Origin: Spirochaetota bacterium
Lineage (GTDB): Bacteria > Spirochaetota > UBA4802 > UBA5550
NCBI GenBank assembly: GCA_017999915.1
Contig: JAGNKX010000001.1
Location: 62,001-126,000 of the forward strand
Length of the DNA: 64,000 nt
Reading direction: 5' to 3'
The stretch's first letter is position 1, and the number at the start of each line of letters is the position of its first letter. A program made the position numbers and the translations under genes. This document shows, one piece after another, positions 25,703 through 34,748 of the stretch. Below the pieces are notes generated by a model. That model saw nothing but the letters and a program-made list of their open reading frames with translations, searched no databases and was not told the origin of the DNA.

Positions 25703-26059
25703 ATGGAACAAAAACTGCATCCCCAATTCGAGGCGCGAGCAAGCATACTCAAGGCCATGGGACACCCAACGCGACTTTTCATCATCGAGGAGCTCTACAA
25801 GCAGGAGCGGTGCGTGAATGAGCTCACTGACATGATAGGTGCCGACGTCTCCACTGTCTCCAAGCACCTGAGCGTGCTGAAAAACACCGGTCTTGTCCTT
25901 GATGAAAAGCGGGGCACCAGCATTTATTACCGGCTCTGCTGTCCCTGCGTGGTCGACTTCATCGGCTGCATAGAAACGGTCCTCAGGACAAGCCTGGAAA
26001 AGCAGCTGAACATCGTCCAGTGCTGCGGCATAGGCCTGAAGCCCGATAATGTGAAATGA
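25703..26059 (+). CDS. ArsR-family transcriptional regulator, cysteine-rich
   Basis: 118 residues, winged helix: AMGHPTRLFIIEEL, then CVNELTDMIGADVSTVSKHLSVLKNTGLV (recognition helix around 49-58) and the wing DEKRGTSIYYRL. ArsR/SmtB proteins repress operons and let go on binding metals or metalloids. Cysteines are at 37 (the alpha-3 position where ArsR binds As(III), here with only one Cys), 79, 80, 82, 89, 107 and 108, enough for a thiol site. It begins 16 bp after hgcB with GGGGAGG upstream and is surely in the hgcAB unit, so it probably controls it. Inducer unknown: Hg(II), As(III) or another thiophilic ion. Confidence 0.92.
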   Translation: MEQKLHPQFEARASILKAMGHPTRLFIIEELYKQERCVNELTDMIGADVSTVSKHLSVLKNTGLVLDEKRGTSIYYRLCCPCVVDFIGCIETVLRTSLEKQLNIVQCCGIGLKPDNVK

Positions 26060-26171
26060 TCGCCCGCTGACATGCCCGATTACGGAAACCCATATGCTCC
26101 GTATCTCCGCGATGATCCCCCCTGGGAGGAGAGACGGAATTTCATTGACGGAATCCCGCCGCGGTTTCACC

Positions 26172-27299
26172 ATGAATAAATACGCGCGCTATCTCATGAA
26201 GACGAAAGAAAATTTTTTCCTGGTTTTCAGACCCGAAAATCAGAAAGTGTCCCCCCGCGTCTCGCAGGTCTACCTCGAGCTGTCCACTCACTGCAACCTG
26301 TCATGCCGCAGTTGCATCAGGAATACCATCGTCGATTTCAGGAAAAGACATTTCACACCCGCACTGATGAAAAAAGTGAAACTGATGCTGGAGGCCCTTG
26401 GGCCGGAGAGGATCGTGCTCCTCGGCTTCGGCGAGGCGCTGTGCAACCCCCACATCAGGGACCACCTGAGGTCGCTCCGGGAGATTGAAACGAAGATCGT
26501 CCTTGTCTCCAACGCGTCGTTCCTGACCGGGGAGATGTCATCATTCCTCGTCGAACTTCCCCTTGACGAGATCTACGTATCCTGGGACGACGATATATTC
26601 GGCTCCGATGCCGCGATCCGCCGCGGCGCCAGCGCCGATCTCTTCAGGAGGAACATTGAAACCCTGGCCGGGAAAAAAGCCTCGGCCGGAAGAAGACTCC
26701 CGACAATCGGGCTGCAGATCGTCGCTACCCGGACCAATCATGGGCATATGGCAAAGACCATCCGGTACGGCCATTCCATCGGCATCGAACAATTCATAGT
26801 CTCCAATCTGTATCCTTACGACGAATCCATGACCGGGGAGATCCTCTATGACATCAGGAGCGGCCATGAGGTGGACCTGCGCAAATTGCTCCGCCGCGAG
26901 ATTAGGAAATATACGGTCAGGGTGGCCCATCAGAAAGGACGCCGCAACAGGTCCTGTCCCTTCATTGAAAAGGGCACCATCTTCATTACCGCTGACGGCG
27001 AAATAGCCCCGTGCCCCGAGCTGGCCTATACCCACCCGGCCTATTATTCAGGACTGCCGAGAATTCATACAAGGTTTATACTGGGAAGCGTCTCTACCGG
27101 GTCGCTGGATGATATATGGGAAGGAGAGGCCTTTACCGACCTGAGGAATAATTTTCAATATTATGATTTCCCTGATTGCGCCTATTGCTACCGGCCTGAT
27201 ATGTGCTACAAACGCACGGTCGAAGGATCCGACTGCTACGGCAACCGCACGCCCTGCAGCGAATGTCTATGGGCAAAGGGGATCGTGATCTGTCCCTGA
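26172..27299 (+). CDS. Radical SAM/SPASM protein, resembling tungsto-enzyme cofactor maturases
   Basis: About 375 residues. The SAM-binding [4Fe-4S] motif is C41-x3-C45-x2-C48 (THCNLSCRSCIRN), followed by GFGEAL and a TIM-barrel core. The C-terminal SPASM region has nine cysteines: 262, 281, 336, 339, 345, 355, 362, 365 and 374, ending CLWAKGIVICP; this ending recalls the radical SAM maturases found beside tungsten aldehyde oxidoreductases, a resemblance from memory. No such oxidoreductase is in the window. It starts 112 bp after the arsR gene in the same direction, so it may belong to the hgcAB unit. A TTG 10 codons upstream with GGAGG before it is an alternative start. Confidence 0.8.
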   Translation: MNKYARYLMKTKENFFLVFRPENQKVSPRVSQVYLELSTHCNLSCRSCIRNTIVDFRKRHFTPALMKKVKLMLEALGPERIVLLGFGEALCNPHIRDHLRSLREIETKIVLVSNASFLTGEMSSFLVELPLDEIYVSWDDDIFGSDAAIRRGASADLFRRNIETLAGKKASAGRRLPTIGLQIVATRTNHGHMAKTIRYGHSIGIEQFIVSNLYPYDESMTGEILYDIRSGHEVDLRKLLRREIRKYTVRVAHQKGRRNRSCPFIEKGTIFITADGEIAPCPELAYTHPAYYSGLPRIHTRFILGSVSTGSLDDIWEGEAFTDLRNNFQYYDFPDCAYCYRPDMCYKRTVEGSDCYGNRTPCSECLWAKGIVICP

Positions 27300-27320
27300 G
27301 GGACCCCACACCGTCCGTTC

Positions 27321-30300
27321 TTACAGTCTCGCCATCGGAATCTCGATGCGGTACACCGTTCCGCCTTCACTGGTTAACGAAAGAGTGCCATTGAGCTGCT
27401 TTACCATCAACCGTATCAGCTGGCTCCCCATGCCGGTTGAGGCTTTCCTTTGGGTTTCTGGCTGCATACCCCTGCCATTGTCCGAGATCTCGAGGATAAG
27501 GGTGTCGTCCCGGGTCTGAAGCATTACGGTAACCCGGCCCTCCCGGCCCTCGGGGAAGGCGTACTTCACCGCGTTGGTCAGGATCTCGTTCACGGCAAGA
27601 CCGATGGGAATGGCCGACTTCACCTTGACCCGCACTTCCCCCATCTGCGTGGACAGTGTGATCCGCTCGTTATCGGAAATATACGATTCGACTATGGACC
27701 TGCAGATCTGGTCCAGGTAGTGGTCGAGACGCACGTCCTTCACCTCGTCGGAACGGTAGAGGAGATCGTACAGGTTGGAAAGGGACATGATCCGATCCCG
27801 GAGCTGCTGGAGGACCAGCTGTGTCGATGGATCTTCGATGCGGTGCGATTCAAGATCGACAAGGCCCACCATCATGGTGAAGCTGTTTTTCACGCGATGC
27901 TGGAGCTCCCGCAGCAGCATCCCCTTCTCTTCAAGCGTTTTCGCCAGCGCCTCCTCGGCCCTCTTGCGCTCGGTGATATCGCGAATGATGCCGACGGCGC
28001 ACCACCGTCCCTTCAGCATCATGGAGGACATGGAAAGATCGACGGGAATCTCGATGCCGTCCTTCCGCTTCGCCGTAAGCTCCAGTGTCTTGCCCACGAC
28101 GTTTCCCTCCCCGGTTGCCTGGAAATGGGGATAATTCATGCGGTAGGCTTCAACGTACCGGTCAGGCATTATCAGCTCATGGAGGTTAATCCCCATGACC
28201 TCATCCCGTTCATATCCGAGTATGCGGGTCGCCGCGTCGTTCCAGAAAGAGACATTGCCGCCGTTGTCGATCATCACGATGCCGTCCTGGGCGGATCCGG
28301 TTATGGCGTTAAGGGTCTTTTCCCTGTCGCGGAGCTCCTCCTCGGCCCTCTTGCGCTTGCGGATGTCCCTGGTGGAACCCTGAATGCCGACGGGCTCGCC
28401 TTTTTCATTAAAAATCCAGTTGGTGGTCGTCTCGATATCTATTATCGATCCGTCCTTGGTGTACTGCTGCACTTCAAGGGTCTTGGCGTGGATTCGCTCC
28501 CCGGGCGGTTTCCGGAGCTCTTCCCTGAGCTCCTTCATGATGTCGGGAATGTAATCGGCCACGATGTATCGGTCAAGGGGTATTTCCATTACCTCCTCAG
28601 GCGTATAACCGGTGAGATACGTCACCGAAGGGGTCACATAGGTGAAGCGGCCGTCCAGGGTCATGGTCCAGATCACGTCTGAAGAATTCTCGGCTATGAG
28701 GCGATAGCGCTCCTCGCTTACCCGCAGGGCCTCTTCGGCCCGCTTCCGGTCGCTGATATCCTGGATGATGGCCAGTATTATATCGACAGCGCCGTTTTCC
28801 TTCCGGACGCAGCCCACGGCGAGGCTGGCCCAGACAATCTCGCCGTCCTTCCGGATGTATCGCTTGTCCATATGATACGACTCGATTTCGCCCTTCAGGA
28901 TCCTATCGAACTGCTGCACGTCGGCGTCCAGGTCGTCGGGATGGGTCATGTCGGCCCAGGTAATGGACTGGAAATCCTCGCGGGTGCGGCCCATGATCTC
29001 GCAGAGCCGGTCGTTGACCTCGATCCAGTGCTTGTCCGCCGAGGTGATGGCGATGCCGGTGAGAGACATCTCGAAGTAACTGCGGAACCGCGCCTCGCTG
29101 ATCCGCAGCTCGGCCTCGATGAGCTTGCGGTCGGTGATATCCTCGGCCGAACAGACCAGGTATTCCACGTTCCCCAGCATATCCAGCTTGGGGGTTTTGA
29201 CCACGGTTACATACCGGAGCTCCCCCTGCCCGTTGATAACCCACGATTCCATTTCAGCGCGCTTTCCGGTGGAAAACACCTCCTGGTTGCTCTCCACCTG
29301 CTGCCAGGCATCCTCATCAGATAAAAGCCCCCACAGGCCGTGGTAGTTAACCTCGTCGACCGAGCGCCCCAGGAAGGCGGCGTGGGCCTCGTTGACCCTG
29401 CCGTAGGTTTCCGGATCGGTAAGGTACCATATCTGAGTATTGATAGTGTCGAGAAGAAGGGACTGCTCGTCCGCCACCAGCTGGATCACCCCTTTGGCTT
29501 CATGGGCGCGGCGCTGGGCGGAGTAAAACAGGATCACCATGCAGGAAAAAAGCATCACGCTCAGGATCGTCTTCAGGCGCTCGCGCTCTATCATTTTTCT
29601 CCAGCTCTCCGCGTCCATATCGAAGCCCAGGAGACCGACAAACCTGCCGTCTTCGGCCGTAATTGACACGGATGTGGAGATCCAGGCCCCCCATCGGTCC
29701 GTTTCCGGATTCAGAACAACCGGTTCCCTGGATGAAAAAATAGCCCTGGCCTCCTCGGTAAGCTCATCATAGACCTGCCCCGGGGGAGAATACCCGGAAG
29801 ATTCCACCGGTTCGGAATCGGCCAGAAATATGGCTTTGTCATCCACCAATCGCATCAGGTAATAGAATCGAATTTTATCCGAGACCCCTTTCATCTTGAC
29901 CAGCTTCTCTTTGAGACTCCGGTAATCGGGGCTGGCCAGGTCGGCGGCGGTCCCGGTAAGCCGGGCGACCTTTTCCGCATCAATGCACGCCTTGCCGGTT
30001 TGCAGTATCTTCACTATGTCATTGCGCTCCTCGGATTCTTTTTCCTTCCCCGAGAAATCGGCAATGGCCCATCCCGCGAAAATGATAAGGATCAACAGCA
30101 TGAGCAGCGACACTTCGGCGAGAATGCGCTTACGCCTTGCCGGCGCCGGAATGGTCTGTCGTAACGACCATGTGTATCTCCATACTATTGCGGCGGCGAA
30201 AAAAGCGAGAATGCCCTGAAGAAGATGCATGGGGAAGCCAGTGGCGTCCAGGAATGACGCCTCATTGATGATCGACGCGGGGAAGAAGGGTGCCGGTGGA

Positions 30301-30824
30301 GGCATAATGAGAATGGACATGCCTCCCAAAACCGGTAAAATGGCGCCAAGGGCCATGATCGACTTTCTTTTTATATAACGTACCCGATACCGCCATAGGA
30401 CCCACCCCGCCCAGAGGCCCCCGGGGAAACCCATGAAATAATGCATTGAAGCGTTCATCCCGTCAAGGCCGAAAATCCCCCCGCACAGCCCCAGGGCTGC
30501 CAGGGGCGCGTGAATCCATCTTCCCGGCATCCTTCTGTTTATAGCCGCGATGCCGGACCGTCCGAACTCCAGGAGGCTCAGAAAGCTCAGGCCGATCAGG
30601 GCCACCCTGAGGACCGGAAGAATCCGGCCGCTGCCGAAACCCAGTGCCAGAGATCCAAGCCATTCTGATACGCCGTACAGAAGGCCGAAAAAAGCCAGAT
30701 GCATCCACGGTATCGTCTCTTCCTTAATACGCGCCAGGGGAAAGACCATGGCCGCGGTAATGATAAAACCAAGCCCGCTGATGTAGAGGCTGTAGTCATG
30801 ATTTAGTATAAAGAATTCATTCAT
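27321..30824 (-). CDS. Membrane-bound multi-PAS sensor histidine kinase
   Basis: About 1167 residues. N-terminal ~250 residues have about seven to eight hydrophobic helices; next comes an extracytoplasmic sensor-like stretch of about 150 residues ending in another helix (near 420-435), then about five PAS/PAC repeats (recognisable by repeated ITDRK or ISDRKRAEE-type ends). The kinase core is of the HisKA_2/HWE-like group: LLRELQHRVKNSFTMM with the phosphorylated His, then HATPase motifs NEILTNAVKYAFP and DNGRGMQ...GMGSQLI. Signal and response regulator are unknown; none is adjacent. Start ATG 30824 is assigned from the hydrophobic segment; no clear ribosome site. Converges with the radical SAM gene. 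Confidence 0.92.
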   Translation of the reverse strand: MNEFFILNHDYSLYISGLGFIITAAMVFPLARIKEETIPWMHLAFFGLLYGVSEWLGSLALGFGSGRILPVLRVALIGLSFLSLLEFGRSGIAAINRRMPGRWIHAPLAALGLCGGIFGLDGMNASMHYFMGFPGGLWAGWVLWRYRVRYIKRKSIMALGAILPVLGGMSILIMPPPAPFFPASIINEASFLDATGFPMHLLQGILAFFAAAIVWRYTWSLRQTIPAPARRKRILAEVSLLMLLILIIFAGWAIADFSGKEKESEERNDIVKILQTGKACIDAEKVARLTGTAADLASPDYRSLKEKLVKMKGVSDKIRFYYLMRLVDDKAIFLADSEPVESSGYSPPGQVYDELTEEARAIFSSREPVVLNPETDRWGAWISTSVSITAEDGRFVGLLGFDMDAESWRKMIERERLKTILSVMLFSCMVILFYSAQRRAHEAKGVIQLVADEQSLLLDTINTQIWYLTDPETYGRVNEAHAAFLGRSVDEVNYHGLWGLLSDEDAWQQVESNQEVFSTGKRAEMESWVINGQGELRYVTVVKTPKLDMLGNVEYLVCSAEDITDRKLIEAELRISEARFRSYFEMSLTGIAITSADKHWIEVNDRLCEIMGRTREDFQSITWADMTHPDDLDADVQQFDRILKGEIESYHMDKRYIRKDGEIVWASLAVGCVRKENGAVDIILAIIQDISDRKRAEEALRVSEERYRLIAENSSDVIWTMTLDGRFTYVTPSVTYLTGYTPEEVMEIPLDRYIVADYIPDIMKELREELRKPPGERIHAKTLEVQQYTKDGSIIDIETTTNWIFNEKGEPVGIQGSTRDIRKRKRAEEELRDREKTLNAITGSAQDGIVMIDNGGNVSFWNDAATRILGYERDEVMGINLHELIMPDRYVEAYRMNYPHFQATGEGNVVGKTLELTAKRKDGIEIPVDLSMSSMMLKGRWCAVGIIRDITERKRAEEALAKTLEEKGMLLRELQHRVKNSFTMMVGLVDLESHRIEDPSTQLVLQQLRDRIMSLSNLYDLLYRSDEVKDVRLDHYLDQICRSIVESYISDNERITLSTQMGEVRVKVKSAIPIGLAVNEILTNAVKYAFPEGREGRVTVMLQTRDDTLILEISDNGRGMQPETQRKASTGMGSQLIRLMVKQLNGTLSLTSEGGTVYRIEIPMARL

Positions 30825-31026
30825 AAAAACGCAGCCGGATCGGCATTCCAAAGCAGTTACTATTAATATATATCATCGCGGTAAAAGATGAAGCAATAAT
30901 TAATAAAAAACACACAAAATATTCGGCCATCCTGTGCATTGAACGCGGTTATTAAGGCACGCGAATAATGAGGCCCGCAATGACCCGTTACGGGGAAATA
31001 TCAGGTGAAGACACAGCCCAATCGGC

Positions 31027-32604
31027 TCAATTCTCCTCGACGCCGTAGGCGCCCTCTTCCTTGAGGAAGGAAATCTTTTCCCTGAGGCTTGCGGCCATGG
31101 AAGCTATGTCCCTTGCGTGACCCGTGATGTCCTCGGCCCGGGCCGCGTTGGTCTGGGACAGCTGGTTGATGTCACTGATGGTGTTCATCACTTCGAGGGC
31201 CGCTGTCTTTTGCTCCGTCGAGGCCGTGGTTATCTCTTCGGAGCGCTCCTTCACCGTTGCAACCGCCCCATGGGCTTCGCCGGTCGATTCTATGGAGGTT
31301 CCCATGGCGGCGCTGACGGTTTCCATCATCCGGTTCGACTCCTCCACGCCGGCCAGTATCTCCCGCATTATCTTCACCGTGTCCTGGACCGCGGCGGCCC
31401 CCTTGCCGGTCTCGGACTCGCTCTTGGCGATGAGGGCCGCGATCTCCTTGACGCTCGCCGATGTCTGCTCCGCGAGCTTGGCAACCTCGTCTGCGACCAC
31501 GGCGAAGCCGCGCCCGTAATCGCCGGCCCGGGCGGCCTCGATGGACGCGTTCAGCGACAGGAGGTTGATCCGGTCCGATATGTCGTTGATGATCCCCAGT
31601 ATGCCGGTCATCTCCCTGGACGTCGATCCGATCTCGCTCATGGTGGCGTCCATGCGGCCGATATACCCTTCGCCGGCGCGGGCGGTCGCGGCGATGGCGT
31701 CCGTCCGGGTCAGGGTCGCCGCGATGCGTGACTCCATCTCCCGCGCGAGCCCGACCAGGCCGTCCATGCGCTTCATGAGAGTGTCCATCAGCTCCGACTG
31801 GCGACGGGCGCTCTCGCTCACCTGCTCCGCACCGGAGGAGATCTCCTCCATTGTCGCGGTGATCTCCTCGATCGACGACGCCTGGCCCTGGATATTTTCG
31901 GCGAAATGGAGCGCGTCCCCGGACAGGTCCCTGGACGAGTCATCGAGTCTCGCCGATACGCTCTGCATCGATTCCATCAGCTTTTCATTGATCTCGCGCT
32001 GGGCCTCGCGCTCCCGCTTCGCGTCCTCGCTCCGGAGCCGCTTTGACGTCTCGGTGATGGAGGTCATCATCATGGCGATGATGAACGAAATGATGATGGT
32101 GATGCTCATCGAGGCGGTCACGACATACTTGATGGCGGGATCAACAATCTCCGACGGGAGCACCGTGAGGAGGACCGTCGCTTCCGAGATGGCGGCCACG
32201 GCGACGAGGACCCATTTTCTGCAAAAGAGAAGGGAAAACATGATGGGCATCATGAAGGAGAATTCGCTGACCAGAAAGCGCTGGGCGGAGCCCGTCGCCT
32301 CGGTCCCCTTGACGTTGAAGATGAGGCTTCCCAGCACACCGAAGGCCATGATCGTCACCGCTATATTGTAGTGGCCCCGCGCCACGAACACCATGCTGCC
32401 CAAGAGTATGAGGATGATCGTTAAAATGATCAGATTCAGCGCCTGGAACAATCCCCGGGGTATGAGGATATTCATGATAACGACAAAGACCAGGAGAATT
32501 GGAATGATGATCAGGAAAAAGTACCAGATGATCCTTACCCGCCCGCGGAGGTCATACGACTTTGGGTCGTAACGTTCGAGCATGGCGTTTATCCCGAAGT
32601 TCAT
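31027..32604 (-). CDS. Methyl-accepting chemotaxis protein
   Basis: 525 residues. The N-terminus has about six hydrophobic helices in the first 190 residues with almost no periplasmic domain, so the sensor is within the membrane. A long coiled coil follows, with the signalling tip containing [20 protein letters not shown] and [16 protein letters not shown], which contacts CheA/CheW. No HAMP domain is clear. Indicates a motile or chemosensory organism. It stands alone between the histidine kinase and the glycosyltransferase genes. Confidence 0.95.
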   Translation of the reverse strand: MNFGINAMLERYDPKSYDLRGRVRIIWYFFLIIIPILLVFVVIMNILIPRGLFQALNLIILTIILILLGSMVFVARGHYNIAVTIMAFGVLGSLIFNVKGTEATGSAQRFLVSEFSFMMPIMFSLLFCRKWVLVAVAAISEATVLLTVLPSEIVDPAIKYVVTASMSITIIISFIIAMMMTSITETSKRLRSEDAKREREAQREINEKLMESMQSVSARLDDSSRDLSGDALHFAENIQGQASSIEEITATMEEISSGAEQVSESARRQSELMDTLMKRMDGLVGLAREMESRIAATLTRTDAIAATARAGEGYIGRMDATMSEIGSTSREMTGILGIINDISDRINLLSLNASIEAARAGDYGRGFAVVADEVAKLAEQTSASVKEIAALIAKSESETGKGAAAVQDTVKIMREILAGVEESNRMMETVSAAMGTSIESTGEAHGAVATVKERSEEITTASTEQKTAALEVMNTISDINQLSQTNAARAEDITGHARDIASMAASLREKISFLKEEGAYGVEEN

Positions 32605-32751
32605 TCGATACCTCCATATCAGCTACGCGTCGTTTCAGACCACCGGCCGGGCAAGATACAATAAACTACTGTTTTAACATATCAAAAAAAATCGTTACTG
32701 TCAAGATGAAGGAACCGGGAGGAAGGAATTAATGTAATTCGGTATGACCGC

Positions 32752-33990
32752 TTAAAGGAAGCGCCGGTACACGGCTACTATCTCCCGCACGGCCTTTTCC
32801 CAGTTGAAGTGACGCTTCACCCGCTCGATGCCGGCCGCGCCCATGGCCTTCATGCGTTTCGGATCGCCGATGAGGCCGTTGACTGCGTCCGCCAGGGCGA
32901 TATCATCGCGGACCGGGACCACCACGCCGGCATCGCCCACCACTTCCGGGAGGGCGCCGCCGTCGCTGGACACGACCGGCACGCCGCAGGCCATGGCCTC
33001 GGCCGCGGGGAGGCCGAAGCCCTCGTACACGGAAGGTACGATGGCCAGCTCAGACTCGCTGTAGAGGCGCACCAGGTCCTCGGTGGTGGTCTTGCCGGTA
33101 AAATGAACGCGGCCCTCCAGGCCGAAAGCCGTCATCAGCCGGTCCGTGACCTTGTGGTGGGGCGCGCCTCCCTCCACGGCCGTGACGGTGACCCGCCGGT
33201 CGATGCGGGGAAGCGCCTTCAGGAGATAGGCGAAGCCCTTCTTGCCGTCCTCGACGTTGCCGACAAAGATGATCCTGCCCTTTTTCTTCCTCACCCCCGG
33301 CAGCGGCCGGAACACGGACCGGTCTATGCCGTTGTAGACCACGGTCTGGTTTTCCAGGGGCACGCCGAAATCGCGGCGGATCATCCTTTTCGAATCCTCC
33401 GACACGGTGATGATGTGGTCCAGACGCCTGGCCACGATCGACTGCATCAGGGTGGGATAGAACATCACGGTCTTCGCCTTGTTCTTGAACTTCTGAGTCC
33501 GCTCCAGCACGTTCACCAGGTCGATCGAAAGGGGATGATGGATCGTGGCGATCACCGGGATCCCGAAATACTTCATCATGAGGAGGCCGTAGCCGACGGA
33601 CTGGTTGTCGTGGATCACGTCGAAGGAGTGCTTCTCATGGAGGTCGCGCAGGAGCATGTAGGCGCGCCACCCGAAGGCGCTGATCTCGGAAAAGGCGCCG
33701 GTGCGGCTGGCCAGGTATTCGTAAAAATTGAGGGGACGGAGGATCGCGAAGGGATCGTCCGCCTCTATGATATCTAGCTTCTTGCGAACGAAGTACTGGT
33801 TGTTGTGTATGGCGTGGAGAACGACCCCCTTCATCGGGAACGGATAGGGCGGTCCCACGATGGCGTGGACCTCGTGGCCCTGGCGCACCATCTCGTCGGC
33901 GATGTACTTGAGGTAGATCCCCTGGCCGCCGGAATAGGGATTTCCGCGGTAGCAGAGGAGGCAAATCTTCAGGGGCTTGTCCGTTCTCAT
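32752..33990 (-). CDS. GT4-family glycosyltransferase
   Basis: 412 residues, GT-B fold. N-terminal glycine loop YSGGQGIYLKYIADEM (acceptor side) and the C-terminal donor-nucleotide motif EGFGLPAAEAMACGVPV (E-x7-E type) are visible, with FVGNVEDGKKG before it. Likely adds a sugar to a lipid or surface glycan. ATG 33990 overlaps the stop of the upstream acyltransferase (ATGA), which decides the start against the longer frame at 34050 and shows translational coupling. Confidence 0.93.
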   Translation of the reverse strand: MRTDKPLKICLLCYRGNPYSGGQGIYLKYIADEMVRQGHEVHAIVGPPYPFPMKGVVLHAIHNNQYFVRKKLDIIEADDPFAILRPLNFYEYLASRTGAFSEISAFGWRAYMLLRDLHEKHSFDVIHDNQSVGYGLLMMKYFGIPVIATIHHPLSIDLVNVLERTQKFKNKAKTVMFYPTLMQSIVARRLDHIITVSEDSKRMIRRDFGVPLENQTVVYNGIDRSVFRPLPGVRKKKGRIIFVGNVEDGKKGFAYLLKALPRIDRRVTVTAVEGGAPHHKVTDRLMTAFGLEGRVHFTGKTTTEDLVRLYSESELAIVPSVYEGFGLPAAEAMACGVPVVSSDGGALPEVVGDAGVVVPVRDDIALADAVNGLIGDPKRMKAMGAAGIERVKRHFNWEKAVREIVAVYRRFL

Positions 33991-34673
33991 CGCCGCGCCT
34001 CGCGCCGGATGGTGATCGGCGGCTGCTGCATCTGCTTCTTCCGCTCCCATTCTCCCTGGAGGATGATCTTTTCCGGGTCGAGCTTCTTGACCACCCGGGC
34101 GGGGTTGCCGGCGACGACGACATTGGGCGGCACGTCCCTGGTCACCACCGCGCCGGCGCCGACGATGGAGTTCTCGCCGATGCGGACCCCCTTCAGGACA
34201 ATGGCCGAGTCGCCCACCCAGGCGCCCCGCTCCAGCACGATGGGTGCGCTCCCGCCGGGCATGCAGGTCCGGTCATGGATGTCGTGCCAGTCCGAATCGG
34301 ACAGGTAGCAGAAGTTGCCCAGCATGCACCCGTCGCCGATGGTGATGGACGAGGCGGAGCTGACCCGCACGCCGTTCATGACCAGTACGTTGTCCCCTAT
34401 GGTGATGCTCCCCTCGATGTCACCCAGCTTGATCGTGGAGAGGTTCGTCCGGTAGCCGTTGCCCGCGACGATGACCACCCCCTTGCCGAGGCTGATATTG
34501 GGGCCGTAGACCACGACGTTCCAGATTCCCCACACGTTGGGGACGGCGGCGATATGGGTGAATTTTCTCTTAAAAAACAGCTGGTAGTGGAAATACGACC
34601 GGACCAGATAGAGAAACGCCCTGATATATGAAAACACGGTCTTTTTTTCGTCTGTATCGAACATGGTCAACAC
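33987..34673 (-). CDS. Left-handed beta-helix acyltransferase (maltose/serine O-acetyltransferase-like)
   Basis: 228 residues. Hexapeptide repeats run from about residue 50 (VWGIWNVVVYGPNISLGKGV) to the end, e.g. TIGDNVLVMNGVRV, TIGDGCMLGNFCYL, IVGAGAVVTRDVPPNVVVAGNPA. The last part is the standard C-terminal coil of the LbH acetyltransferases; the His in SDWHDIHDR is the probable catalytic base. The acyl donor is acetyl-CoA by family. Coupled with the GT4 gene, so the pair likely decorates a polysaccharide or glycolipid. Confidence 0.88.
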   Translation of the reverse strand: MLTMFDTDEKKTVFSYIRAFLYLVRSYFHYQLFFKRKFTHIAAVPNVWGIWNVVVYGPNISLGKGVVIVAGNGYRTNLSTIKLGDIEGSITIGDNVLVMNGVRVSSASSITIGDGCMLGNFCYLSDSDWHDIHDRTCMPGGSAPIVLERGAWVGDSAIVLKGVRIGENSIVGAGAVVTRDVPPNVVVAGNPARVVKKLDPEKIILQGEWERKKQMQQPPITIRREARR

Positions 34674-34748
34674 CTGCGCCGGAGATGCGCCGCGGGGGCC
34701 CGGCCTTTCTATTCAGTTATTTCAGCGGAGTCTCGGGAATACGCGGTG

